Shown piece after piece: positions 55,238 through 64,000 of a stretch of 64,000 nt of DNA (its first letter is position 1; each line of letters starts with the position of its first letter). The position numbers and the translations under genes were made by a program. The stretch is from Halobacteria archaeon AArc-dxtr1. GTDB lineage: Archaea; Halobacteriota; Halobacteria; Halobacteriales; Natrialbaceae. The stretch is from positions 62,001-126,000 of the forward strand of contig JAOPJY010000001.1 in NCBI GenBank assembly GCA_025517425.1, given 5' to 3'. The notes below the pieces were generated by a model, which saw only the letters and a program-made list of their open reading frames with translations, was not told the origin of the DNA and searched no databases.

Positions 55238-56308
55238 ATGCCAATCGAGAACGTGTTCGAAGACTTTCAGCGCCGCGACTGGGAACGTCGGTCGCCGGAG
55301 GGGACGGTTCGGCTCGCGATCGTCGGCGTCGGTCACTTCGCCCGGACACGGGCACTGCCAGCAATCAAAAGCGCCACCTACTGCGAGACGACGGTTCTGG
55401 TCACCGAGTCGTCCGAGCACGCGGCCGAAACTGCAGACGAGTTTGACGTTTCGCACGTCCTCGACTACGACGCGTTCCTCAGCGGGGAGCGCGCAGACGC
55501 CTACGACGCAGTCTATATCGCCACTCCAAACGCACTCCATGACCGGTACACCCTCGCCGGCGCCGAGCACGGCAAACACGTTCTCTGTGAGAAGCCGCTG
55601 ACCGTCGACCGGGACCGGGGCCGGGAGCTCGTCGAGGCCTGCGACCAGGCGGGGGTGACGCTGATGACGGCCTACCGTCTCCAGATGGAGCCCACCGTTC
55701 GGCGATCGCGCGAGTTGATCGCCGACGGCGCTCTCGGCGACATCGTCCACGTCCACGGCGGCTTCTCCCATCCACTACTCGAGTACACCGATTCCGACAC
55801 CTGGCGACTCGACCCTGAGATCGCGGGCGGGGGCGCCCTCGTGGATCTCGGAATCTACCCGATCAACACGACGCGGTACGTCCTCGGAGACGATCCGGCC
55901 GCAGTCTACGCCTCGACGCACTCGAGTGGCGGCCCCTTTGCGGCCGTCGACGAGCACGTCTCCGTCCAACTCGAGTTTCCGTCGGGGGCGATGGCCGCCT
56001 GCACGGCCAGTTTCGACGCCCACGCCAGCAGTCAGCTCCAGTTCGTCGGCACCGACGGCATGCTCTCGATCGCCTCGCCGTTCGGCGGCGTTGTCCCCCA
56101 AGAAATCGTCGCCGAGAGCGGTGACATGCGTATGGAGTACACTGGCCCACCGGTCGACGAGGTCGAAGAGGAGTTCGACTACTTCGGGTACTGTGTACTC
56201 ACAGGCACTCGCCCGGAGCCCGACGGTGAGGACGGCCTCGCCGATATCAAGATCATCGAGACGGCCTACGAGGCCGCGGAGACGGGACGGAGGATCGAAT
56301 TAGAATAG
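55238..56308 (+). CDS. D-xylose 1-dehydrogenase-like Gfo/Idh/MocA enzyme
   Basis: A 356-residue enzyme most like haloarchaeal NADP-dependent xylose dehydrogenase. It has FQRRDWE near the start, the Rossmann GVGHFARTRALPA, IATPNALHDRY, the catalytic LCEKPL and GGALVDLGIYPINTTRYVL, and a matching C-terminus (EEEFDYFGYCVL). Members oxidise xylose to xylonolactone in archaeal pentose breakdown. No other pentose genes are adjacent, so the substrate is not certain. ATG 55238 begins the conserved N-terminus. Confidence 0.8.
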   Translation: MPIENVFEDFQRRDWERRSPEGTVRLAIVGVGHFARTRALPAIKSATYCETTVLVTESSEHAAETADEFDVSHVLDYDAFLSGERADAYDAVYIATPNALHDRYTLAGAEHGKHVLCEKPLTVDRDRGRELVEACDQAGVTLMTAYRLQMEPTVRRSRELIADGALGDIVHVHGGFSHPLLEYTDSDTWRLDPEIAGGGALVDLGIYPINTTRYVLGDDPAAVYASTHSSGGPFAAVDEHVSVQLEFPSGAMAACTASFDAHASSQLQFVGTDGMLSIASPFGGVVPQEIVAESGDMRMEYTGPPVDEVEEEFDYFGYCVLTGTRPEPDGEDGLADIKIIETAYEAAETGRRIELE

Positions 56309-56321
56309 CGTCTCACTTACC

Positions 56322-57080
56322 TCAAAACAGCAGTCCTGAGGCGGTCAGCCAGCCACCGCCGGCCGCCACGGCGAGCCCGAGTACGAGCCACGTGAGTGGC
56401 TCTTTCGCGAGCAACCAGGCGGCCCCATCCTGTGAGGAGTCAGAGACGACGAACGTCGGCGCACCGTCCCCCTCCACGACCGCGTTCACGTCTCGCATCG
56501 TCTCTCGAGCCTCGACGTCGTAGGTGGAGCGGCCGATAACGTACGCCTCGCCGTCCGGGTCGAGGCGACGCTCGTGGTACTTCCGATCGTTGCCGGTCGC
56601 AATCTTGACGACGCGGAGATCGAGCGAGGAGTTCTCCGACTCGAGATCCGACTCGTGCTCGAGAAATCTCCGGATCGGCTCTGGCTCCGGTTCGCCGCCG
56701 TCGACGCGGACCGTCGTGTCCGTCGAGAGCGCGAGCGTGGCTCCCGCCGGATCGACCCGGACACTCGCCGTCTCGTCGTCGAGCCGGAACGGGACGGCGC
56801 CCGCTCCCTCGTCGACGGTTCGCCACGAGGAGTTCTTGCCGCTCGACTGATACTCCTCGACCTCGTACTCGTAGGCGAGACAGTCCGAACCGGTTAACGG
56901 GGCCTCGATGGCTCCATCGATCGGGCTCGCCGTCCCCACGAGTTCGACGGTTCCCTCGGCGTGTTCGATCCCGACGATATCGTCGGTCTCCCCGCGGTAG
57001 ACGTGGTAGGCGGGACGCAAGCCCCAAACGCTGTACGCGACGAGACCGAGACCGGCGACGAGGAGCGCTATCCCGAACAT
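56322..57080 (-). CDS. GIDE-domain membrane protein
   Basis: A 252-residue protein with an N-terminal transmembrane segment (residues 1-20), a central GIDE-like domain (about 40-215, with DCLAYEYEVEEY and WRTVDEG) and a C-terminal hydrophobic hairpin. The domain is known from E3 ubiquitin-ligase-type membrane proteins, but no RING finger is present here. Function in archaea is unknown. The start is divergent from the HMG-CoA reductase gene. Confidence 0.7.
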   Translation of the reverse strand: MFGIALLVAGLGLVAYSVWGLRPAYHVYRGETDDIVGIEHAEGTVELVGTASPIDGAIEAPLTGSDCLAYEYEVEEYQSSGKNSSWRTVDEGAGAVPFRLDDETASVRVDPAGATLALSTDTTVRVDGGEPEPEPIRRFLEHESDLESENSSLDLRVVKIATGNDRKYHERRLDPDGEAYVIGRSTYDVEARETMRDVNAVVEGDGAPTFVVSDSSQDGAAWLLAKEPLTWLVLGLAVAAGGGWLTASGLLF

Positions 57081-57216
57081 CGTTCGACACTTCTGACAGG
57101 ATATTATAACGATGTCGAATCCGGTTGCGGCGCTCGTTCCGGTTGGGGGACCCCGTCCACTCTCCCAATGGCACGAATCAGCAACTGTTAGGACACCGGC
57201 CCGTCTCGGTCCACGC

Positions 57217-58449
57217 ATGACCGACCCGGAGGACCTCGCCGAACGCGTCCGCGCTGGCGAGTTGCGCCTGCACGAACTCGAGGAGTACGCCGACCCCGAC
57301 GACGCCGCCACGGCACGGCGCCTGCTCGTCGAGCGCGAAACTGACGCCGACCTCGACACCGTCGGCGAGTACGCCTTCCCCGCCGAGCGAGCCGAGCCGA
57401 ACATCGAGAACATGATCGGCGCCGCCCAGGTGCCGATGGGCGTGGTGGGACCAGTTCCAATAGATGGCGGCGCCGCCACAGGCGAGTACTACCTGCCGCT
57501 GGCGACGACGGAGGGCGCGCTGCTGGCCTCCGTCAACCGCGGTCTCTCGGTGATTCGCTCGACCGGCGGCGCCGACGCTCGCGTCACCAAAAACGGGATG
57601 ACCCGAGCGCCGGTCTTCCGGGTTTCGGGCGTCGCCGAGGCTGCCGAGACCGTCGAGTGGGTCGGCGAGAACGAGGGCCGACTGCGGGAGGCTGCCGAGG
57701 CGACCACGAGCCACGGCGAACTCCTGGGGATCGAACCGTACGTCGTTGGCGACGCCGTCTACCTCCGCTTTGCCTACGACACGAAAGACGCGATGGGGAT
57801 GAACATGGCGACGATTGCGACCGAAGCCGCCTGCGAACTCGTCGACGACGAGACCCCAGCCTCCCTCGTCGCGCTCTCCGGAAACCTCTGTTCGGACAAG
57901 AAGCCGGCTGCGATCAACGCCGTCGAGGGTCGGGGGCGCTCGGTGACGGCCGACGTCGTGATCCCCGGCGACCTCGTCGCAGATCGGCTTCACACCACGG
58001 CCGAAGCCATCGCCGAGGCCAACACCCGCAAGAACTTAATCGGCAGCGCGAAGGCCGGCAGCCTCGGCTTCAACGCCCACGCCGCCAACGTCGTCGGCGC
58101 AGCCTTCCTCGCGACCGGCCAGGACGAAGCGCAGGTCGTCGAAGGCGCCAACGCGATCACGACGATGGATACGCGCGAGTCCGATGACGGCGACGGACCG
58201 GCCGATCTCTACGCCTCGATTTCGCTGGCCTCGCTCGAGGTCGGCACCGTCGGCGGCGGAACGTCGTTACCGACCCAGTCCGAGGCGCTGGACGTGCTCG
58301 GCCTGCGTGGCGGCGGCGATCCCGCCGGCAGCAACGCCGACGCCCTCGCGGAAGTGATCGCCGTCGCCGCGTTAGCCGGCGAACTCTCCCTGCTGGCCGC
58401 CCTCGCTTCCAACCACCTCGCGAGCGCCCACGCGGAGCTGGGTCGGTAG
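57217..58449 (+). CDS. hmgA: 3-hydroxy-3-methylglutaryl-CoA reductase (class I)
   Basis: A 410-residue enzyme that reduces HMG-CoA to mevalonate with NADPH, the committed step of archaeal lipid synthesis. Motifs: ENMIGAAQVPMGVVGP, TTEGALLASVNRG (catalytic Glu), CSDKKPAAIN (Lys), DAMGMNMATI, GTVGGGTSLPTQ and the C-terminal catalytic His in SNHLASAH. ATG 57217 is chosen over the longer open frame. Confidence 0.94.
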   Translation: MTDPEDLAERVRAGELRLHELEEYADPDDAATARRLLVERETDADLDTVGEYAFPAERAEPNIENMIGAAQVPMGVVGPVPIDGGAATGEYYLPLATTEGALLASVNRGLSVIRSTGGADARVTKNGMTRAPVFRVSGVAEAAETVEWVGENEGRLREAAEATTSHGELLGIEPYVVGDAVYLRFAYDTKDAMGMNMATIATEAACELVDDETPASLVALSGNLCSDKKPAAINAVEGRGRSVTADVVIPGDLVADRLHTTAEAIAEANTRKNLIGSAKAGSLGFNAHAANVVGAAFLATGQDEAQVVEGANAITTMDTRESDDGDGPADLYASISLASLEVGTVGGGTSLPTQSEALDVLGLRGGGDPAGSNADALAEVIAVAALAGELSLLAALASNHLASAHAELGR

Positions 58450-58654
58450 CCCGATCGGGCGATTTCGAGGACTACTTTCACTCCCCAGTTACTCACGCTG
58501 TTCCCGATTTTGGCGGGCTCTCTCGCTGTGTCCCAGTGACTCGTCTCCGACGATTACGTTCACTTTCACCGTCCGCTGTTGGCGATGGTATTTCCGGTAG
58601 CGTCCGGTAGCAACGAAGGCGTCCGTTCGGCGAGCACCGGCGGACGCACCACCC

Positions 58655-58780
58655 ATGTCGGATCGAACGCCCACCTCGCTTGAGTCACGTCGCACGTATC
58701 GGTATCTGGTCGTCCTCGAGTTGGCGCTTTCGGCCGTCGCGCTCGCCCTCTCGATCGCGGTCGTCCTCGGGCTACTCTGA
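58655..58780 (+). CDS. 41-residue single-pass membrane peptide
   Basis: An ATG-started frame encoding a basic-to-polar N-terminus (MSDRTPTSLESRRTYRYL) and one hydrophobic helix (VVLELALSAVALALSIAVVL). It overlaps the convergent gene at 58772 by 9 bp. Small haloarchaeal membrane proteins of this size occur, but there is no further proof that it is translated. Confidence 0.45.
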   Translation: MSDRTPTSLESRRTYRYLVVLELALSAVALALSIAVVLGLL

Positions 58781-59122
58781 GGACGCTGCCTCGCGTTCGG
58801 CGAGCGTCAATCGGACGATGTAGACGCCACCCAGCCCGAGTAACAGCAATCCGAGGGCGCTGCGAAAGCCGCCGTCGCTCAGCAGGATCAACACCCAGCC
58901 GAACGCTGCGCCGGTGTACGCCAGTGCCATGTCGGATCGCCCGTAGAGATAGTGGACGAGGGCGACGAGTCCGAACGTCCCCGCAAGTGCCCACAGCGCG
59001 AGTGTGAAGGTCTCGTAGCCGGCGACCGTCGGCGAGATGATCGCCCCGTACGCCAGCAAGAGACCGGCGACGAGAATCCCTATCGCGATCGCCTGCCCCT
59101 GCAGATCGACCGTCTCTTCCAT
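58772..59122 (-). CDS. Membrane protein, unknown function (4 TM)
   Basis: A 116-residue protein with about four transmembrane helices (IAIGILVAGLLLAYGAII, LALWALAGTFGLVALVHY, AYTGAAFGWVLILL, ALGLLLLGLGGVYIV). Short polar ends. Not recognised beyond being a typical small haloarchaeal membrane protein. Confidence 0.65.
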   Translation of the reverse strand: MEETVDLQGQAIAIGILVAGLLLAYGAIISPTVAGYETFTLALWALAGTFGLVALVHYLYGRSDMALAYTGAAFGWVLILLSDGGFRSALGLLLLGLGGVYIVRLTLAEREAASSE

Positions 59123-59232
59123 CGAGCGGTGATTTTCAGTCCGTAGACATAGCTGTGGTGTATTCGGTCCGAACGGGTTGTGGTCAGGTACGTCGGTAGA
59201 GGGAGCGAGACAGGCGAACGAACGGAGCCGAG

Positions 59233-59766
59233 TTAGAGCGATCGGTACCGACCCTGACTCTCGCTGGCCGCGCCCCGCCGGACGAGCTTTTCGAGTGCGG
59301 TCTGGACGTAGTCGGCGGGGACGCCCCGTTCGCCGGCGTACTCGATCACGTCGTCTTCGGTCGGCCGGTCGAGTTCGTCCAGCGCTCGCTCGACGATCTC
59401 CTTGCGACTCCCCTGGGTAGCGGGCTGGCGGGGATCGCGCTCTCCTGCAGCCGCCACGCTCTCGACGTCGAGTCCCGACGCCGCGAGGTACTCGTCGTCG
59501 TCGACGACGCCGTCCTCAACGGCAGACTCGAGATCAGCGAAGGAGTCGACTGCCGCGAAGGCGTCGCCCTCGCCCTGTCGGTTCGCGAGCATCGACGCCC
59601 GAACCTCTCGGGCGTGGTCTATGTCGTCAGTTTCGACGAACTTCTTGCGCCGCTCGTAGGGTCGGCGCGAGCCACAGCGGGGACACTGGGTCGTCTCCGA
59701 CCGTCCCTCGAGGAGCCAGAGGTGTGAACACTCGCTGCAGCCGACGACGGCGTACGTCCCTCCCAT
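59233..59766 (-). CDS. Haloarchaeal zinc-ribbon protein, DUF5817-like
   Basis: A 177-residue protein. The N-terminal zinc ribbon has VVGCSECSHLWLLEG and QCPRCGSRRPYERRKKFVETDD (two Cys pairs). A middle acidic region and a C-terminal helical domain follow (KEIVERALDELDRPTEDDVIEY), which looks like a small winged helix. It starts at the stop of the upstream regulator (TGATG overlap), so the two are cotranslated. A role in nucleic-acid binding is likely but unproven. Confidence 0.7.
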   Translation of the reverse strand: MGGTYAVVGCSECSHLWLLEGRSETTQCPRCGSRRPYERRKKFVETDDIDHAREVRASMLANRQGEGDAFAAVDSFADLESAVEDGVVDDDEYLAASGLDVESVAAAGERDPRQPATQGSRKEIVERALDELDRPTEDDVIEYAGERGVPADYVQTALEKLVRRGAASESQGRYRSL

Positions 59767-60149
59767 CAGGCGTACGTGTCGAGCGAGTCCCACTCGCGGG
59801 CCATCAGTTCGCGGACGCCCTCCGAGAGGATTCCCTCGCCGAGCGCGGTCGCCCGGTAGTAGGAGTACAGGCCGTCTTCGTCGGGGCCCTTGCGCTTTCT
59901 GTTCTCCACAAGCCCGACGTCGACGAGCTCGTCCAGGTGGTAGTGCAACGCGTTCGACCGAACGCCGATCGCCTCGCGTAGCTCGCTTGCACTCTGGGGC
60001 CCCTCCTCGACGAGTTCGTCGAGCACCCGAAAGCGCGTCTCGTTGCCGATCGAGCGCTGCATTGCGAGGTACTCCTCGAGCGAGAGGACGCTGTGCTCGG
60101 GGAGCAGTCCCCGCCGGTCGTGTCCCGCCGCACCGCCGGATTCAGCCAT
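59766..60149 (-). CDS. ArsR-like winged-helix transcription regulator
   Basis: A 127-residue protein with a winged-helix domain: RFRVLDELVEEGPQSASELREAI, then RSNALHYHLDELVDVGLVENRK and the wing GLYSYYRATALG. No metal-binding Cys cluster is seen, so it is unlikely to be a metal sensor. It is coupled to the zinc-ribbon gene by a TGATG overlap. Start ATG 60149. Confidence 0.8.
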   Translation of the reverse strand: MAESGGAAGHDRRGLLPEHSVLSLEEYLAMQRSIGNETRFRVLDELVEEGPQSASELREAIGVRSNALHYHLDELVDVGLVENRKRKGPDEDGLYSYYRATALGEGILSEGVRELMAREWDSLDTYA

Positions 60150-60244
60150 GGTGCGTCCTTTGCCTGCCGCCGGCTTAAGCATTTACTGACTCAGTAGTTA
60201 CTGAAACCACGCTATTTTAACTAGCCCTCGGACACACAGTCGGT

Positions 60245-60865
60245 ATGCGCGACCGACTCGTCTCGGAGCTGGGCGACCTGCCTCGCTCCCGCTTTCTCGT
60301 CTACCTCATGGGGCCATACCAGGCGTTCGACGTCGACCGCGCGCTCGAACACGCCACCCCGGAGACCGTCCCCGAGTCGGTCGACTTCGGGACGCTCGTC
60401 GGCTCGGAACACGCCTTCGATCGCGACGAGGCCGCCCTGGATCTGCTACTCGACGTTCGCGACCGCCTGCGGGCCGATGCGGGCGTCAACGCCTTCCTGG
60501 CGATCGACGCCGACGTCCCACTCTCCGAGATGGACGCCGCCAGTCAGAGCATCGCTTTCGCCCGGGCGAGCAACGCTGTCGTCTACGTCGTTCCCGCAAT
60601 CGGCGACAACCTCGGTGTCGGGATCGAAGTTGGCGCCGTCCTGGAGGCGCTGTTTGCCGGCGAGACGCCGGATCACCACCGCGAGCGCGTCGTCTTCGTT
60701 CACGAATCCGGCGTCCGCAGCGCGATGATCGCCGCGGTTCGCGACCGCTGGGAGGCGCGAGTCTACGCCTACGAGAACCGCGCGGATCTCGCCCGCCAGC
60801 TCCGGCTGTTCGTCCGCGATCTCATCCGCAAGGAACGAACCGGGAAGCTTCCCCAACTCGACTAA
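60245..60865 (+). CDS. Conserved haloarchaeal protein, possible DUF7509
   Basis: A 206-residue acidic protein starting RDRLVSELGDLPRSRFLVYL, followed by MGPYQAFDVD. The middle has DADVPLSEMDAASQSIAFARASNAVVYVVP-type and GVGIEVGAVLEAL strands, which recall nucleotide-handling or deoxyribosyltransferase-like folds (a weak match). Function unknown. Divergent from the ArsR-like gene. Confidence 0.7.
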   Translation: MRDRLVSELGDLPRSRFLVYLMGPYQAFDVDRALEHATPETVPESVDFGTLVGSEHAFDRDEAALDLLLDVRDRLRADAGVNAFLAIDADVPLSEMDAASQSIAFARASNAVVYVVPAIGDNLGVGIEVGAVLEALFAGETPDHHRERVVFVHESGVRSAMIAAVRDRWEARVYAYENRADLARQLRLFVRDLIRKERTGKLPQLD

Positions 60866-60898
60866 AAACAGTCAGCGGCTGTCGGTCGAAGCCCAGTC

Positions 60899-62161
60899 TT
60901 AGGCCAGCGTTTCGATATTCTCGACGACTTCGTCGGCGAACTCGCTGGTGGCGAGTTTCTCGGCGTCCTCGAGGTTGCGCTCTAGGTCGTAGGTCACCTT
61001 GCCCGACGAAATCGTCTCCTCGACGGCGTCGCGGACGAGGTCGGCGGCGTCGTCCCAGCCCATGTACTCGAGCATCATGCGACCCGAGAGGATCATGGCA
61101 GTCGGGTTGACCTTGTCCTGGCCCTCGTACTTCGGTGCGGAGCCGTGGACGGGTTCGGCGAGCATGCGACCCTCACCGAAGTTTCCGCCGGGGGCGATGC
61201 CGAGGCCGCCGATCTGGGCGCCACAGGCGTCGGACATGTAGTCGCCGTTTAGGTTCATCGTCGCGACGACGTCGTACTCGTCGGTGCGGGTGAGAATCTG
61301 CTGGAGCATGTTGTCCGCGATGCGGTCGTTGACGACCACGGCGTCCTCGGGCGCGTCGCCGTCGCGCTCCTCCCAGAGGGTGTCCTCGGTGATGACCTCG
61401 TCGCCGTACTCCTCTTCTGCGACCTCGTAGCCCCAGTCGCGGAACTGGCCCTCGGTGAACTTCATGATGTTACCCTTGTGGACCAGCGTGACCGAGTCGC
61501 GGTCGTTCTCGAGAGCGTAGTCGATGGCCTCGCGGACGAGGCGCTTCGTTCCGAACTCGGTGATCGGCTTGATGCCGATGCCGACGGGGCCGTCGTGGAT
61601 GACGCCCGTCGCGCCCATCTCGTCTTCGACGAACTCCTTTACCTGCTGGACCTCGTCGGTGCCAGCCTCCCACTCGATGCCGGCGTAGACGTCTTCCGTA
61701 TTCTCTCGGAAGGTGACCATGTCCATCTCGCCGGGGTTTTTGACCGGCGACGGAACGCCGTCTAAGTGGTAGGTCGGGCGGACGTTCGCGTAGAGATCGA
61801 GCAGTTTGCGCAGGCCGACGTTCAGCGAGCGAAAGCCGGCGCCGACGGGCGTCGTCAGCGGACCCTTGATCGCGACGCGGTGTTCCTTGATGGCCTCGAC
61901 GGTCTCGTCGGGGAGGTTCTCGTCGTACTTCTCCCGGGCGCTCTCGCCGGCGTAGACGCGCATCCAGTTGATCTCGCGGCCGGTCGCCTCGGCGGCGGCC
62001 TCGAGTACCTGCTGTGCTGCGGGGCCGACGTCCTTTCCGACGCCGTCACCGTAGATGATTGGGATGATCGGGTCGTCGGGAACTTCGAGGTCGCCGTCCT
62101 CCGTCAGCGTGATCTTCGAGCCCTCCTCGGGAACGTCGATGGTGTCGTACTCGGAACTCAT
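60899..62161 (-). CDS. icd: Isocitrate dehydrogenase (NADP+)
   Basis: A 420-residue TCA-cycle enzyme that turns isocitrate into 2-oxoglutarate and CO2. Substrate motifs SLNVGLRKLLDLYANVRP, RENTEDVYAGIEW and NLNGDYMSD are present. The NADP preference is supported by HGSAPKYEGQDKVNP (Lys and Tyr). ATG 62161 is the start; the upstream open stretch has no homology. Confidence 0.94.
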   Translation of the reverse strand: MSSEYDTIDVPEEGSKITLTEDGDLEVPDDPIIPIIYGDGVGKDVGPAAQQVLEAAAEATGREINWMRVYAGESAREKYDENLPDETVEAIKEHRVAIKGPLTTPVGAGFRSLNVGLRKLLDLYANVRPTYHLDGVPSPVKNPGEMDMVTFRENTEDVYAGIEWEAGTDEVQQVKEFVEDEMGATGVIHDGPVGIGIKPITEFGTKRLVREAIDYALENDRDSVTLVHKGNIMKFTEGQFRDWGYEVAEEEYGDEVITEDTLWEERDGDAPEDAVVVNDRIADNMLQQILTRTDEYDVVATMNLNGDYMSDACGAQIGGLGIAPGGNFGEGRMLAEPVHGSAPKYEGQDKVNPTAMILSGRMMLEYMGWDDAADLVRDAVEETISSGKVTYDLERNLEDAEKLATSEFADEVVENIETLA

Positions 62162-62317
62162 CTCGTCCCTACGGTTCTCCGTTGGGGGTAAAAGGGCTAC
62201 CATTTCCGCTCGCGTTCTTTCGCTTTCGGTCGCCAAACTACGACCCAGCGTTGACGATCCAGGAGTCAACCGGCGCCGGTCAAGCACATTGCCCGCCTCG
62301 TCCGCCCGACCTCCATG

Positions 62318-62578
62318 TCACTCCCAGTGTCGTATCATCAACCCGATGCCCGTCGCGGCTAACAGGAGGCTACTCCCGCCAAGCCCCACGACGAGTCCCT
62401 CCGTTAGCGAGTTCGATTCTATGCCGAGCCACAGCAACACTCCCAGCGTGATCGCGACGGTCAGCAGCGCCGAACCGACAGCGACGGGGTCCATTTCCTC
62501 GGAGACCACAGCGCGCCCGACTGCAATCGCGGCCATCACCGCACAGAAGACGAACAAAAATCCGAGCAGTGACTCCAT
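62318..62578 (-). CDS. Small membrane protein (3 TM)
   Basis: An 86-residue hydrophobic protein with about three helices (LLGFLFVFCAVMAAIAVG, ALLTVAITLGVLLWLGI, LVVGLGGSSLLLAATGIGLMI). Family not recognised. It is divergent from the methionine aminopeptidase gene. Confidence 0.6.
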   Translation of the reverse strand: MESLLGFLFVFCAVMAAIAVGRAVVSEEMDPVAVGSALLTVAITLGVLLWLGIESNSLTEGLVVGLGGSSLLLAATGIGLMIRHWE

Positions 62579-62703
62579 CGTCGCCGGGCTACGTAGGGGG
62601 GTACTGTAAGTGTACAGGAATCCGCGACCACCGACAGTGGGTCGAAGACGGGATCGCTCTCGGAGACGGAACCTCTTTTTGTCGACCGGTGTAACCCTGA
62701 GAC

Positions 62704-63600
62704 ATGGCCGAAACCGAGATCGACCTCGAGTCCGAGCAGTACGAGAAACACCGCGAGGCGGGCGAAATCTTAGCCCAGGTTCGCACGGAGACCGCCGACC
62801 GCGTCGAGATCGGTGCGAGCCACCTCGAGATCGCCGAGTACGCCGAGGACCGTATCCGTGAACTGGGTGGCAAACCGGCGTTTCCGGTCAACATCTCGAT
62901 CGACGAGGAGGCGGCCCACGCGACCCCAAGCGTCGACGACGAGTCGACGTTCGGCGAGGAGATGATCAATCTGGATATCGGCGTCCACATCGACGGCTGG
63001 CTCGCCGACACTGCGATCACCGTCGACCTCTCTGGCAATCCCGAACTCGCCGAGGCCTCCGAACAGGCCCTAGAAGCCGCAATAGACGTGATCGAGCCCG
63101 GCGTCGACACCGGCGACATCGGTGCCGAGATCGAGGACGTCATCGACGGCTACGGCTACAACCCCGTCGTCAATCTCACCGGACACGGGCTTGGCCACTG
63201 GGAGCAACACACTAGCCCGAACATCCCGAACCGGGCGGTTTCGCAGGGGACGACGCTCGACGTTGGCGACGTCGTCGCGATCGAGCCGTTCGCGACCGAC
63301 GGCGGCGGAAAGGTCACGGAGGGGGCAAGCGAGGAAATTTTCGCCCTCGAACGAGAGGGATCGGTTCGCAACCGTCAGGCCCGCGAGGCCCTTTCACAGA
63401 TCACCGAGGAGTTTCGGACGCTGCCCTTTGCTACCCGCTGGCTCGAGACCGACCGTCCGGAGATGGCGTTGCGCCGACTCAAGCGCGGAAATATGGTCCA
63501 CGGCTATCCGGTGTTAAAAGAGGACGACGGCTGCCTGGTAAGCCAGAAAGAACACACGGTGATCGTCACCGAGAGTGGCTGTGAAATCACGACCGAATAG
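62704..63600 (+). CDS. map: Methionine aminopeptidase, type II
   Basis: A 298-residue cytosolic enzyme that removes the initiator methionine. Metal ligands are in NLDIGVHIDGWLADTAI (two Asp), GHGLGHWE (His) and the distal Glu positions (AIEPFATDG, QKEHTVIVTE). The 60-residue insertion typical of type II enzymes is present. Divergent from the small membrane protein. Confidence 0.93.
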   Translation: MAETEIDLESEQYEKHREAGEILAQVRTETADRVEIGASHLEIAEYAEDRIRELGGKPAFPVNISIDEEAAHATPSVDDESTFGEEMINLDIGVHIDGWLADTAITVDLSGNPELAEASEQALEAAIDVIEPGVDTGDIGAEIEDVIDGYGYNPVVNLTGHGLGHWEQHTSPNIPNRAVSQGTTLDVGDVVAIEPFATDGGGKVTEGASEEIFALEREGSVRNRQAREALSQITEEFRTLPFATRWLETDRPEMALRRLKRGNMVHGYPVLKEDDGCLVSQKEHTVIVTESGCEITTE

Positions 63601-63654
63601 CCAGCTGGTAGGGGGGCGACGACTGACAGCGACAAGGCGTGTCGATACCGTTCC

Positions 63655-63855
63655 TCAGGCGTTGTTCATCCGCTGTTTCCGACGGGAGCCACAGCGGTGG
63701 CACTCGGTAACACGGTAGGGTTCGCGTGAAAACTGCGCGTTCTCCGGTTTGAGACTCTCGGTTCGAATTTCGACTGAGACTTCGTGAATGGTCTCCACCC
63801 CACAGTCATCGCAGACTTCTGTAACGTTAGTAACCGATTCGTCCGTCGTCGCCAT
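63655..63855 (-). CDS. Small zinc beta-ribbon protein, DUF7835-like
   Basis: A 66-residue protein with paired cysteines VCDDCG and ECHRCGS and the sequence EIRTESLKPENAQFSREPYR, a pattern I recall from a haloarchaeal zinc-ribbon family. Likely binds one zinc ion; role unknown. Convergent with map. The last 145 bp of the window after it show no gene. Confidence 0.7.
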   Translation of the reverse strand: MATTDESVTNVTEVCDDCGVETIHEVSVEIRTESLKPENAQFSREPYRVTECHRCGSRRKQRMNNA

Positions 63856-64000
63856 TGTCCGAGTTCTTTGGATAGAAACCCTATAAACCTATGTCTCGCT
63901 GAACGTTCTCTGATCGGTAATAGCCACCAATCATACCATTGATATGACTCGGCACGACCGATCGGCTCCGTTCCGCTAAGGAATTCAAACCGGCTGAGCA

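Overview
The window looks like chromosomal DNA of a haloarchaeon. The genes are GC-rich and the proteins strongly acidic. Genes often start 25-35 bp downstream of a TATA element with no Shine-Dalgarno (leaderless), and many proteins carry twin-arginine (Tat) lipoprotein signals ending in a (L/V/I)AGC-type lipobox. Haloarchaeal markers are present: fused siroheme decarboxylase, class I HMG-CoA reductase, CofH, and several haloarchaea-only small families. The gene set resembles the Natrinema/Haloterrigena group, but I cannot fix the genus from sequence alone.

Layout. (1) 1-4.3 kb: one-carbon, purine and F420 genes (purU, purC, cofH). (2) 4.9-38.9 kb: an accessory carbohydrate region with AT-rich spacers, duplications and broken genes. 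It opens with a TrmB-type regulator and an operon of a SelA-like PLP enzyme plus a glucose-dehydrogenase family enzyme. Next, from 9.4 to 34.1 kb, comes a dense set of exported lipoproteins: two near-identical PQQ-type sugar dehydrogenases in inverted orientation, a phosphoesterase, a cupredoxin, a CBM9/DOMON-like protein, a DUF4127 protein, a double LamG protein, a NodB polysaccharide deacetylase, a double DUF1080 (3-keto-disaccharide hydrolase) protein, a three-malectin protein, and a CARDB-ThuA-PQQ dehydrogenase fusion. An Orc1/Cdc6 gene follows, then a cytosolic operon of two Gfo/Idh/MocA dehydrogenases and a PIG-L deacetylase. (3) 39-46.9 kb: DUF7260-like protein, siroheme decarboxylase, TrpD-like protein, aspartoacylase-like protein, two cyclophilins, SDR, ferredoxin, and tRNA-Leu(UAA) with a duplicated 3' end. 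(4) 47-64 kb: housekeeping, with a multi-PAS histidine kinase, nadA-nadB-nadC, a xylose-dehydrogenase-like gene, HMG-CoA reductase, isocitrate dehydrogenase and methionine aminopeptidase.

How the genes may work together (inference). The surface lipoproteins supply carbohydrate binding (malectin, LamG, CBM9/DOMON), deacetylation, sugar oxidation (PQQ-type beta-propellers) and handling of 3-keto-glycosides (ThuA, DUF1080). A cupredoxin could carry electrons. The Gfo/Idh/MocA enzymes and PIG-L deacetylase would act inside the cell. This resembles the keto-glycoside routes known from bacteria, rebuilt on Tat-exported archaeal lipoproteins. No sugar transporter and no glycoside hydrolase of a classical GH family is visible in the window, so the model is incomplete. 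No CRISPR array, complete insertion sequence or rRNA gene was seen.
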